Shown one piece after another: positions 30,250 to 37,647 of a stretch of 40,203 nucleotides of DNA. The DNA lies in contig CAKSVM010000021.1 of the NCBI GenBank assembly GCA_934503195.1, positions 1-40,203 of the forward strand, read 5' to 3'. Position 1 is the first letter of the stretch, and every line of letters starts with the position of its first letter. The notes under the pieces were generated by a model. It made no database searches. It saw nothing but the letters and a program-made list of their open reading frames with translations, and was not told where the DNA came from. This stretch comes from an uncultured Eubacteriales bacterium. GTDB taxonomy: Bacteria; Bacillota; Clostridia; Oscillospirales; CAG-272. A program made the translations under genes and the position numbers.

Positions 30250-30285
30250 AAAAAAAGAGCCGCCGCAAGCGTCTGTTTGCGGCGG
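30250..30285 (-). terminator. terminator of DUF1540 gene
   Basis: CCGCCGCAA/TTGCGGCGG (30260-30268, 30277-30285) followed on the minus strand by CTCTTTTTTT, ending 4 bases before the ilvB -35 box. Confidence 0.88.
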
Positions 30286-30307
30286 TATGACGATTATTCA
30301 GTCAGTC

Positions 30308-30490
30308 TCAGTGGCAGGAATCGCACTTCTTGACGAAGGATTCGCAGTCGACGCACTCGCAGACGGTCGGGTTGGGCTCATGGGTAGCGATGCGTACGGT
30401 GTTAAGGGTGCAGTAGTCCTCATTCGCGCAGTGATTCTGGCACTGCTTTACCGAACATTCGATGCTGGTGTTGGGAGTCTTGTTTTCCAT
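30308..30490 (-). CDS. DUF1540 cysteine-rich small protein
   Basis: About 60 residues with nine cysteines in the DUF1540 spacing (IECSVKQCQNHCANEDYC, VCECVDCESFVKKCDSCH), probably a small metal-binding protein common in spore-forming Clostridia. Function is unknown. The start is uncertain: the ATG at 30490 has only a distant AGGT, and an in-frame ATG at 30511 (MKAGILKMENK) is an alternative. A TATAAT at 30548-30553 on the minus strand is a possible -10, without a good -35. Confidence 0.8.
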   Translation of the reverse strand: MENKTPNTSIECSVKQCQNHCANEDYCTLNTVRIATHEPNPTVCECVDCESFVKKCDSCH

Positions 30491-30596
30491 TTTCAAAATA
30501 CCTGCTTTCATAGATTCCGAGTCGCGACACATCGCGGCTACGTGATTATTATAGCCGCCGCGCACGGACATGATTCAGGAAAATTATAGAAAAAAA

Positions 30597-31376
30597 TCAG
30601 ACATCGCAGATAAGATCGAGCCTTCGCGAGATAAGGAGCTTCGCCATCCCCGCGGCCGCCGCGCGCCGTCCCTCCTCAGGAGTGAAAACCGTCACGTTCT
30701 CAGGGACATAAGCCCCCGTGACGCCGTCGGGAAGCTCGGCCACGATCTCGTCAGGGTCAAGGAACTCCGCCGCGAAAACCGCCTTCAGAGGCGTGTCACA
30801 GCCTCTCCCGGCAAGTCCCCTCGCGCCCTCAAAGAGCCGCCCGCCGATGACGACCGCCGCGCCCGAAACGGTGGAATCGCCCGAAAGCCTTATGTAGACT
30901 CCCGAATTCTCAAAGCGTCCGAGCGCGGCGGCTCTCACCGGATCGAGCGTTATGTCGGCCGGGAAATTAACAAAAGGAGCGTTTTCGTAAGCTATCCTGC
31001 CGACGCCGAACGGCTCGTCAAGGTCGAGAACCGCGCCCATCACCGTCATCCCCGGATCGCCGTCAAAAGGAATCCCGCGCGTCACCTCTCCGCAAAGATT
31101 CACGACAAATACCGAGCTTTCGCCGATCACGACGCAGGATTTGCTTTTGTCGAGCGCGCAGAGCGAGCTTTTCCGCCCCGCCGACGCGGTGTCTTCCTTT
31201 TTCTGGGTCACAAGCGAAGCCGACTCCAGAAGCCCGATCACCTTTCCGACCGTCATCAGGCTCAGCCCCGAGCTTTCGGCAAGCGCGACGCGGCTGTGAA
31301 GGCCGCCGTCAGACAGAACTTCAAATATTTTTCCCACACTTTCGCGTCTTATCGCCGCGAGTCCCGGCTCTCTCAC
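30597..31376 (-). CDS. ROK-type winged-helix regulator, shortened
   Basis: 259 residues. The N-terminal ~75 form a winged helix as in NagC/XylR ROK repressors (SRVALAESSGLSLMTVGKVI, then GRKSSLCAL). The rest resembles a reduced ROK domain but lacks the DxGGT ATP motif and the zinc-site cysteine cluster, and is well short of the usual ~380-400 residues. It probably binds DNA, with a lost or altered sugar-sensing function. The GTG at 31376 follows AAAGGGGA at 8 bases; the frame stays open upstream across the promoter, which is rejected. It is divergent from acpP. Confidence 0.75.
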   Translation of the reverse strand: MREPGLAAIRRESVGKIFEVLSDGGLHSRVALAESSGLSLMTVGKVIGLLESASLVTQKKEDTASAGRKSSLCALDKSKSCVVIGESSVFVVNLCGEVTRGIPFDGDPGMTVMGAVLDLDEPFGVGRIAYENAPFVNFPADITLDPVRAAALGRFENSGVYIRLSGDSTVSGAAVVIGGRLFEGARGLAGRGCDTPLKAVFAAEFLDPDEIVAELPDGVTGAYVPENVTVFTPEEGRRAAAAGMAKLLISRRLDLICDV

Positions 31377-31407
31377 AGAAAATTCCCCTTTCCGAAGTTT
31401 TTTATGA

Positions 31408-31436
31408 ATTGTACCATATTTCCGAATATTTGTCAA
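31408..31436 (-). promoter_or_regulatory. promoter of the ROK-type regulator
   Basis: Minus strand: TTGACA (31431-31436), 17 bp, TACAAT (31408-31413). A small inverted repeat ATATT/AATAT lies in the spacer. The stretch 31437-31588 between the divergent promoters shows nothing else recognisable. Confidence 0.85.
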
Positions 31437-31588
31437 TAAGAGGGCAAAAAATGTTATGTAATTGATAAATTCGCTCCGCACGTCCGGGCTTTGTGACGGC
31501 GTTTTCCATAGCGTATCCCGATGTTTTCCGGAGTAAATAGTAAATCCTCCACAAAAAGTAAATAAATTGAAAAATTTCCCGTCCCTAC

Positions 31589-31617
31589 TTGAAAAATCGC
31601 GCGAGATATTATATAAT
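31589..31617 (+). promoter_or_regulatory. promoter of acpP
   Basis: TTGAAA (31589-31594), 17 bp, TATAAT (31612-31617). A second TTGAAAAAT at 31567 repeats the -35 sequence 22 bp upstream. Confidence 0.85.
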
Positions 31618-31695
31618 GTTTGAGTAATGGAAATTCGAGAAAAATCGATTTCCCCGCGAAAGCGGTAATTTTACTTAAACGGAGGATAATTTACA

Positions 31696-31920
31696 ATGTT
31701 TGAAAAGATCAGAGACATCATAGTCGCGCAGCTGCCGGTGGACGGCGAGGAAATCACCGAGGAAACCAATATCGCGGAGGATCTCGGCGCGGACTCGCTT
31801 GACGTCGTTGAGATCGCTATGGCTATTGAAGAAGACTTCGGCGTTTCCATTCCGGACGAGGACATTCCGAATCTCAAGACCGTGCGCGACCTTGTGGAAT
31901 ACGTAGAATCCAATATGTGA
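31696..31920 (+). CDS. acpP: acyl carrier protein
   Basis: A 74-residue acidic four-helix carrier with the phosphopantetheine attachment serine in LGADSLDVVEIAMAIE (~35). It carries acyl chains in fatty acid synthesis. GGAGG lies 10 bases upstream, a slightly long spacing. It is monocistronic, with its own promoter and a downstream hairpin; no fab genes are adjacent. Confidence 0.96.
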   Translation: MFEKIRDIIVAQLPVDGEEITEETNIAEDLGADSLDVVEIAMAIEEDFGVSIPDEDIPNLKTVRDLVEYVESNM

Positions 31921-31940
31921 CGAAAAGTCACGGATTCCCG

Positions 31941-31980
31941 AAGCCGGAAGCTGGCATCCGCCTTTCCGGCTTTATAATTT
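31941..31980 (+). terminator. hairpin after acpP
   Basis: AAGCCGGAA/TTCCGGCTT (31941-31949, 31964-31972) with a 14-base loop, followed by TATAATTT. A moderate terminator that may let some transcription continue into the next gene. Confidence 0.65.
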
Positions 31981-31998
31981 TACAAAAGGAAAAAGAAA

Positions 31999-32889
31999 AT
32001 GAAAGAAAAGAAACTGACAACCCTCGCGAAAATCGCGCTCGTAGTGGCGACGGTCATCTGGGGAAGCTCCTTCATCATCGTCAAGGACGTCACCGACTCG
32101 ATGCCCACGTCGACCCTGCTCGCGATCAGATTCATCGGCGCGTCGATACTCCTTTCGCTGATCTTCCACCGGAATTTCGCAAAGCTCGACAAATGGCACG
32201 CGCTCTACGGAAGCTTCTTCGGACTCCTGCTCTTCACGGCCTACTCGCTCCAGACTCTCGGAATCACCGACACAACCCCGGGCAAAAACGCCTTCCTGAC
32301 AGCCGTCTACGTCGTCATGGTTCCCTTCATGGCTTGGGGGATCACGAAAAAGAAGCCCGACGGCTACAACATCACGGCGGCGGTCATCTGCCTTGTCGGA
32401 ATCGGACTTGTCTCGCTGACGAATGATTTCACGATCCGGATGGGCGACGTCCTGACGCTCGGCGGCGGCGTGTTCTACGCGCTCCACATCATCGCGGTGT
32501 CGAAGTTCTCGGAGGGGCGCGACCCGGTGCTTCTGACGATTTTCCAGTTCGCCTCGGCGGGAGTCTGCGCCGGAATCTGCTCGCTGATCTTTGACCGCTC
32601 GGGCTGGTCGGCGATCGTCTGGAACACCGAGATGATCTTAAGCATCCTCTACCTGATGGCCGGATGCACGGCCTGCGCGCTGCTTTTGCAGAATTTCGGC
32701 CAGAAGTACACGACTCCGTCGACGGCGTCGCTCCTTTTATCGCTTGAATCGGTCTTCGGCGTGGCCTTCTCGGTCGCGTTCGGACGCGAGGAATCGAGCG
32801 TGAAGCTCTATGTCGGCTTCGTTCTGATTTTCATCGCGGTGATCATTTCAGAGACCAAGCTTTCGTTCTTAAAGAAAAAATCCGCGTGA
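31999..32889 (+). CDS. EamA/DMT-family transporter
   Basis: A 296-residue inner-membrane protein with ten hydrophobic helices in two EamA repeats (ALVVATVIWGSSFIIVKDV; LLLSLESVFGVAFSVAFG) and a lysine-rich C-terminus. Drug/metabolite transporters of this kind export amino acids or other metabolites; the substrate is unknown. AAAAGGA lies 8 bases before the ATG. No separate promoter is seen in the 78-bp gap after acpP, so it may be expressed by readthrough. Confidence 0.92.
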   Translation: MKEKKLTTLAKIALVVATVIWGSSFIIVKDVTDSMPTSTLLAIRFIGASILLSLIFHRNFAKLDKWHALYGSFFGLLLFTAYSLQTLGITDTTPGKNAFLTAVYVVMVPFMAWGITKKKPDGYNITAAVICLVGIGLVSLTNDFTIRMGDVLTLGGGVFYALHIIAVSKFSEGRDPVLLTIFQFASAGVCAGICSLIFDRSGWSAIVWNTEMILSILYLMAGCTACALLLQNFGQKYTTPSTASLLLSLESVFGVAFSVAFGREESSVKLYVGFVLIFIAVIISETKLSFLKKKSA

Positions 32890-32892
32890 GAA

Positions 32893-32930
32893 CGCGAAAA
32901 AAGCTCCGGAAATCCGGGGCTTTTCCTTTT
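32893..32930. terminator. bidirectional terminator between EamA gene and nrdG
   Basis: An 11-bp stem (32899-32909, 32914-32924, one G-U), loop AAAT. TTTTCCTTTT follows on the plus strand and TTTTTTCGCG on the minus strand, serving both convergent genes. Confidence 0.88.
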
Positions 32931-32934
32931 GCGA

Positions 32935-33456
32935 TTATTCTTCGGCCAGCACGATTTTTCCCGACGCGAGCGTCGCTTTAAGGTCAATTATCCGCTGGTT
33001 CGAGGAGCCGCGAAAACGCAGTCTGAGATTCTTTTTCTCCTCGACGAATCTTCCGTCGACCAGCACGTCAACAAGCCCCAGAAGCTCGTCTGTGACCTCA
33101 CAGCGCGGATGTGAGCCGTCCCTTGTCAGCTCCTCGAAGGTGAAGCCGGTGTACGCCCAGATGTTCTTTCCGGGGTAGGTCTCGCGTACCCTTTTCACAA
33201 ACGGCAGAAGCGATCTCTGATTCGACGGCTCAAACGGATCCCCGCCGAGAAGCGTCAGCCCCGCGATATAATGGGGTTCAAGAAGCTTCATAATCGTCTC
33301 TTCGGTCTCTTCTGTGAAAGGCTCGCCGTAGTCAAAATCCCACGTCTCGGGCTGAAAGCAGCCCTTGCAGTGATTCGTGCATCCCGAAACGAAAAGCGTC
33401 ACCCGGACTCCCGGACCGTCGGCGATATCGCAGTTCTTTATGTTGCAGTAGTTCAT
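32935..33456 (-). CDS. nrdG: anaerobic RNR activating protein
   Basis: A 173-residue radical-SAM enzyme. The cluster motif is CTNHCKGC (~30-37), followed by GGDPFEPSNQ (~75). It installs the glycyl radical on NrdD using S-adenosylmethionine under anaerobic conditions. The N-terminus MNYCNIKNCDIADGPGVRVT is typical. GGGGA lies 7 bases before the ATG. It is 60 bp downstream of nrdD, with a hairpin in the gap. Confidence 0.95.
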   Translation of the reverse strand: MNYCNIKNCDIADGPGVRVTLFVSGCTNHCKGCFQPETWDFDYGEPFTEETEETIMKLLEPHYIAGLTLLGGDPFEPSNQRSLLPFVKRVRETYPGKNIWAYTGFTFEELTRDGSHPRCEVTDELLGLVDVLVDGRFVEEKKNLRLRFRGSSNQRIIDLKATLASGKIVLAEE

Positions 33457-33476
33457 AGAAAAATCCCCATAAGCCA

Positions 33477-33506
33477 GCCCTTCGACCCGGAAGCCGGGTG
33501 AAGGGC
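33477..33506. other. hairpin between nrdD and nrdG
   Basis: GCCCTTC plus ACCCGG pairs with CCGGGT plus GAAGGGC around a one-base bulge. A T-rich run follows only on the plus strand, where there is no gene, so on the operon strand it is more likely a processing or stability element setting the nrdD:nrdG ratio. Confidence 0.6.
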
Positions 33507-33516
33507 GTTTTTATTT

Positions 33517-35694
33517 TTACAGATGCAGAACTCTGTCGCGGATCTCCTGCGTGCGTCCCTGATTCCAGAACTGGGTTCCGATATATCCGCAGGTACGGCG
33601 GGCGACATTCATCTTGTCCTGATCGTCGTTTCCGCACTGTGGGCAGACCCAGACGAGCTTTCCGTCGCGTTCCTTTATCTCGATCTCGCCGTCATAGCCG
33701 CAGACCTGACAATAGTCGCTCTTGGTGTTCAGCTCGGCGTAGATGATGTTGTCGTAAATGAACTTCATCACCTCAAGCACCGCGTCAAGGTTGTTCTGCA
33801 TATCCGGAACCTCGACGTACGAAATCGCGCCGCCGGGCGACAGATGCTGGAACTGCGCCTCAAACTTCAGCTTCGTGAAGGCGTCGATCTTCTCGGTCAC
33901 GTGGACGTGATAGCTGTTCGTGATGTATCCCTTGTCGGTGATGCCGGGGATGATGCCGAAACGCTTCTGAAGGCACTTCGCGAACTTATAGGTCGTCGAC
34001 TCAAGCGGCGTTCCGTAAAGCGAGAAGTCGATGTTGTGCTCTGCCTTCCACTTCTTGCAGGAATCGTTCATCTTCTGCATGATCTCAAGCGCGAAGGGGG
34101 TCGCCTCGGGATCGGTGTGGCTCTTTCCGGTCATGTACTTGACGCACTCATAGAGTCCGGCGTAGCCGAGCGAAATCGTTGAGTAGCCGCCATAGAGAAG
34201 CTTGTCGATCGGCTCGCCCTTCTTTAGTCTCGCGCAGGCACCGTACTGCCAGAGAATCGGCGCGGCGTCGGAAAGAGTTCCCTTGAGCCGGTTGTGGCGG
34301 CACATCAGCGCGCGGTGGCAGAGTTCGAGTCTCTCCTCGAAGATCTCCCAGAATCTCTGAACGTTTCCGCCCGACGAGAGCGCGACGTCGGGGAGGTTTA
34401 TCGTGACGACGCCCTGATTGAAGCGTCCGTAATACTTCGGCTTGTTCGTCTCGGGGTCAACGTAAGGCGTTAAGAAGCTCCGGCAGCCCATGCAGGGGTA
34501 GCAGTGTCCCTCGCCATTCTTGTCGACCTTCAGTTCGAGCATCTTCTTCTCGGAGATGTAGTCGGGAACCATGCGCTTGGCGGTACACTTCGCGGCGAGC
34601 TTTGTTAAGTACCAGTACTTCGAGTCCTCGGTGATGTTGTCCTTTTCAAGGACGTAGATGAGCTTCGGGAAGGCCGGCGTGACCCAGACCCCGGTCTCGT
34701 TCTTGACACCCTTGTAACGCTGTTCGAGCGTCTCCTCGATGATCATCGCGAGGTCCTTCTTCTCCTGCTCGTTCTTCGCCTCGCCGAGGTACATGAAGAC
34801 GGTGACGAAGGGAGCCTGACCGTTCGTCGTCAGAAGCGTGAGAACCTGATACTGAATCGTCTGCACGCCGCGGCTGATCTCATCGCGGAGTCTGCGCTCG
34901 ACGACGTCCTTTATCTGCTCGTCGTTCATTCCGATGTTCAGATCCTTGTTCTCGGCGATGACGCTGCGGCGGATCTTCTCGCGGCTGACCTGAACGAACG
35001 GGGCCAAATGCGTGAGCGAAATCGACTGTCCTCCGTACTGATTCGACGCGACCTGAGCTATGATCTGAGTCGCTATATTGCAGGCGGTCGAGAAGCTGTG
35101 CGGACGTTCGAGCATCGTTCCGGTGACGACGGTTCCGTTTTCGAGCATATCCTCCAGGTTGACAAGATCGCAGTTGTGCATATGCTGGGCGTAGTAATCC
35201 GAGTCGTGGAAGTGGATGATTCCCTCCTCGTGCGCTTTCACGATGTCCTTCGGAAGCAGAAGACGGTTTGTTATATCGCGTGAGACCTCGCCTGCCATGT
35301 AGTCGCGCTGAGTCGAGTTGATGACGGGATTCTTGTTCGAGTTTTCCTGCTTTGCCTCCTCGTTGTTGCACTCGATGAGCGAGAGGATCTTGTCGTCTGT
35401 GGTGTTCGACTGACGGATGAGATTGCGGGTGTAGCGGTAGGTTATGTAGTTCTTCGCGACCTCAAACGCGCCGTGCGCCATGATCTGATGCTCAACGAGA
35501 TCCTGAACCTCCTCTACCGACGGCGACCTTCCGAGCTGTTCGCAGGCGAGAACGACACTCTCGGCGATCCGGTCGATCTGACTCGCGGTCATACGTATCG
35601 ACTCCTCCACCGAAACATTCGCCTTGGAGATGGCATTTATTATTTTCTCGACCCTGAACTCGGCCTCGGAGCCGTTACGCTTAATAATCTTCAT
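33517..35694 (-). CDS. nrdD: anaerobic ribonucleoside-triphosphate reductase
   Basis: A 725-residue class III ribonucleotide reductase. The N-terminal ATP-cone (IIKRNGSEAEFRVEKIINAI, ~1-90) senses ATP/dATP. The ten-stranded barrel follows. The C-terminal zinc cysteines are CQVCGYDG and CPQCG (~660-690), and the glycyl-radical loop is RRTCGYIGTQFWNQGR (~700-715). It makes dNTPs without oxygen. AAGGAG lies 8 bases before the ATG. It is first in the nrdD-nrdG operon. Confidence 0.97.
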   Translation of the reverse strand: MKIIKRNGSEAEFRVEKIINAISKANVSVEESIRMTASQIDRIAESVVLACEQLGRSPSVEEVQDLVEHQIMAHGAFEVAKNYITYRYTRNLIRQSNTTDDKILSLIECNNEEAKQENSNKNPVINSTQRDYMAGEVSRDITNRLLLPKDIVKAHEEGIIHFHDSDYYAQHMHNCDLVNLEDMLENGTVVTGTMLERPHSFSTACNIATQIIAQVASNQYGGQSISLTHLAPFVQVSREKIRRSVIAENKDLNIGMNDEQIKDVVERRLRDEISRGVQTIQYQVLTLLTTNGQAPFVTVFMYLGEAKNEQEKKDLAMIIEETLEQRYKGVKNETGVWVTPAFPKLIYVLEKDNITEDSKYWYLTKLAAKCTAKRMVPDYISEKKMLELKVDKNGEGHCYPCMGCRSFLTPYVDPETNKPKYYGRFNQGVVTINLPDVALSSGGNVQRFWEIFEERLELCHRALMCRHNRLKGTLSDAAPILWQYGACARLKKGEPIDKLLYGGYSTISLGYAGLYECVKYMTGKSHTDPEATPFALEIMQKMNDSCKKWKAEHNIDFSLYGTPLESTTYKFAKCLQKRFGIIPGITDKGYITNSYHVHVTEKIDAFTKLKFEAQFQHLSPGGAISYVEVPDMQNNLDAVLEVMKFIYDNIIYAELNTKSDYCQVCGYDGEIEIKERDGKLVWVCPQCGNDDQDKMNVARRTCGYIGTQFWNQGRTQEIRDRVLHL

Positions 35695-35760
35695 AAACTG
35701 TTCTCCTTATCAATCAATTTCTTTGCAGAAGCTTTGCACGCGGTAAAGCGGGCAGGCGGT

Positions 35761-35839
35761 AGTATATATTTTGTTGGTTCACCACTACATATAGTATGGT
35801 GTGCCTGTATATGATACCATATCTAGGGGCAAAAGTCAA
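35761..35839 (-). promoter_or_regulatory. nrdD promoter with candidate NrdR sites
   Basis: Minus strand: TTGACT (35834-35839), 17 bp, TATCAT (35811-35816), start near 35804. Just downstream ACTACATATAGT (35784-35795) is a near-palindrome inside CACCA-N12-TGGTG, and AGTATATATTTTGT (35761-35774) lies about two helical turns further. Both resemble the AT-centred ACnC..GnGT NrdR box, but the match is loose. Confidence 0.65.
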
Positions 35840-35934
35840 TACCCCAGCGCATTTTTCATGAGTATCCACATATTTTTCGGCGTTGTCAACAAACTTTGAC
35901 GCGAAATTTTGGCAGGGGTAGTTTCAAAAAAGAC

Positions 35935-35971
35935 TTGACTTTTTCATAAATTCGTGATACAATATTGTATC
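35935..35971 (+). promoter_or_regulatory. kinase promoter with perfect 16-bp palindrome
   Basis: TTGACT (35935-35940), 17 bp, TACAAT (35958-35963) with extended TG. GATACAATATTGTATC (35956-35971) is a perfect 16-bp palindrome covering the -10 and the expected start site, a strong operator candidate. Confidence 0.85.
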
Positions 35972-35994
35972 CCAGAATATGGAAGGAGCTTTTT

Positions 35995-37410
35995 ATGTAT
36001 CTCGGAGGACTGGACGTCGGCTCCAGCGGCTGCAAACTCACGGTTTACGACGAATCCGGCCGCTTTGTCGAAAGTCATTACGAACCCTACGACTCGGTTC
36101 ATACCTATAACGAACATACGATATCCTTTGTCAGAATCGCCGAAGCGGTCGAAAAAGTGACGGCCGCGACAAAAAGCCGCCTTGACGCGCTCGGCGTGAC
36201 CTCGTTCGGCGAGTCGTTCGTCCTGCTCGACGAAAATGATAATATACTGAACGATTCGCTTCTCTACAACGATCCGCGCGGCGAGGAGGAATGCCTGACC
36301 TTTGACCGCGACGAGACGATGAGAATCGCCTGCACCGTCCCCGCGCCGCTCTACACCCTGCCGAAGCTCAGATGGTTCGTAAGTCACCGTCCCGAGCTTA
36401 TCGCGAAGACGAAGCGTATCTCGATCATCGCGGACTTTGTCGTCTGGCTTCTCTCGGGCGAACACGCGCTCAACTACTCGGCGGCGGCAAGGTCGATGGG
36501 CTTTGACGTGAGAAACAAACGCTGGGACGAGAGTCTTTTCAGAATGGCCGGAATCGATCCAGATCTCATGCCGCCGCTCGTGCCCGACGGAACGATAGTC
36601 GGAGTCTCGGATAAATTCGGCCTTAAGAACACGAAGATAATCTCGGCGATGCACGACCAGAACGCGGCCGCGCTCGGCGCGGGCGCGCTGACTCCCGGCG
36701 ACTGTGTCGACGGGAGCGGAAGCGTTGAGTGTCTGACGCCGATAATCGGCACCCTCCCGGACGACAACCGCGCGGTGAAGGCGGGAATCGCGTTCATGCC
36801 CTTTCTTGACATATACGAGGGCGTGGCGATGTCGTACACCGGAGGAACGGCGGCGAAGTGGTTCCGCGACAATTTCGCGCCCGGGGAAAGCTACAAGGAT
36901 CTCGACATGGCGATCGGAACCGAGCCCGGAAAGCTTCTCCTGATGCCGCATCTGGCGGGCGCGGCGACACCCTACATGGACGCTGACTCGCGCGGGATGA
37001 TATACGGTCTGACGCTCGGAACGACGAAATACGACCTCTACAGAGCCGTTCTGGAGGGCGTGGCGTATGAGATGAACGTCAATCTCAGACTCCTCGGCGA
37101 ATGCGGGATAAAGCCGTCAAGGCTCCTTGCCACCGGAGGCGGCGCGAAGAGCGAGGTCTGGACGCGGATAAAATCCGACATAACGGGGCTTCCGATAACG
37201 GTTGCCGAAGCCGGGGAAGTCGGCGCGGTCGGAGTGATCATGTGCTGCGCGAAGGCGGTCGGACTCGTGAAGGACTACAGTGAGGCGCGTGAAATCTTCG
37301 TCAAGGAAGGCCGGACGCTGATTCCCGACGAAAAGCGGCATGAAATCTACGCCGAAAAATTCGAGAAATACACGAAAATGTACAATCTGGCAAAAGAACT
37401 CAGAAGCTGA
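35995..37410 (+). CDS. FGGY-family carbohydrate kinase
   Basis: A 471-residue cytoplasmic sugar kinase of the xylulokinase/gluconokinase family. The N-terminal phosphate loop is LDVGSSGCKLTVYD. The probable catalytic Asp is in MHDQNAAALGAGAL (~225). The ATP-binding segment is YTGGTAAKWFRDN. The C-terminal adenosine motif is ATGGGAKSEVWTRIKSDITG (~385). It phosphorylates a sugar or polyol whose identity is not readable. The ATG at 35995 has GGAAGGAG 6 bases upstream; the in-frame TTG at 35965 lies in the operator and is rejected. Monocistronic and divergent from nrdD. Confidence 0.93.
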   Translation: MYLGGLDVGSSGCKLTVYDESGRFVESHYEPYDSVHTYNEHTISFVRIAEAVEKVTAATKSRLDALGVTSFGESFVLLDENDNILNDSLLYNDPRGEEECLTFDRDETMRIACTVPAPLYTLPKLRWFVSHRPELIAKTKRISIIADFVVWLLSGEHALNYSAAARSMGFDVRNKRWDESLFRMAGIDPDLMPPLVPDGTIVGVSDKFGLKNTKIISAMHDQNAAALGAGALTPGDCVDGSGSVECLTPIIGTLPDDNRAVKAGIAFMPFLDIYEGVAMSYTGGTAAKWFRDNFAPGESYKDLDMAIGTEPGKLLLMPHLAGAATPYMDADSRGMIYGLTLGTTKYDLYRAVLEGVAYEMNVNLRLLGECGIKPSRLLATGGGAKSEVWTRIKSDITGLPITVAEAGEVGAVGVIMCCAKAVGLVKDYSEAREIFVKEGRTLIPDEKRHEIYAEKFEKYTKMYNLAKELRS

Positions 37411-37416
37411 GCCTAC

Positions 37417-37446
37417 GCCTCCCCGCGAATCGCGGGGAGGCTTTTT
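37417..37446 (+). terminator. terminator of the kinase gene
   Basis: GCCTCCCCGCG/CGCGGGGAGGC (37417-37427, 37431-37441), loop AAT, then TTTTT. Confidence 0.95.
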
Positions 37447-37484
37447 GTACACAGGAAAATCCCGGCGGAAAGTCATCGTTCCCA

Positions 37485-37584
37485 CGACAAGAGTCAACGA
37501 CAAGAGTCAACGACAAGAGTCAACGACAAAAGTCAACGACAAAAGTCAACGACAAAAGTCAACGACAAAAGTCAACGACAAAAG
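37485..37584. repeat. 13-bp tandem repeat, 7 full copies
   Basis: Seven full units of CGACAARAGTCAA plus a partial eighth. Units 1-3 carry G at the R position (CGACAAGAGTCAA) and units 4-7 carry A. The period is not a multiple of three and no gene spans it. It lies between the terminators of two convergent genes. Confidence 0.95.
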
Positions 37585-37614
37585 CCGCCCCCGGCCTTTG
37601 GCCGGGGACGGCGG
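37581..37614 (-). terminator. terminator of the Gfo/Idh gene
   Basis: CCCCGGCC/GGCCGGGG (37589-37596, 37600-37607), loop of 3, extended by CCGCC/GGCGG, followed on the minus strand by TTTTG. The U-tract is the first unit of the 13-bp tandem repeat. Confidence 0.8.
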
Positions 37615-37647
37615 TACGATCAGTTATCGGTTCTGATCCTCAGATAC

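Noticed and set aside
30287..30589. Plus-strand frame over the DUF1540 gene
   Set aside because: The minus strand encodes the cysteine pattern of a known small family, followed by a matching terminator.
37485..37584. CRISPR-like array
   Set aside because: The 13-bp units are contiguous with no spacers and no cas genes are present.
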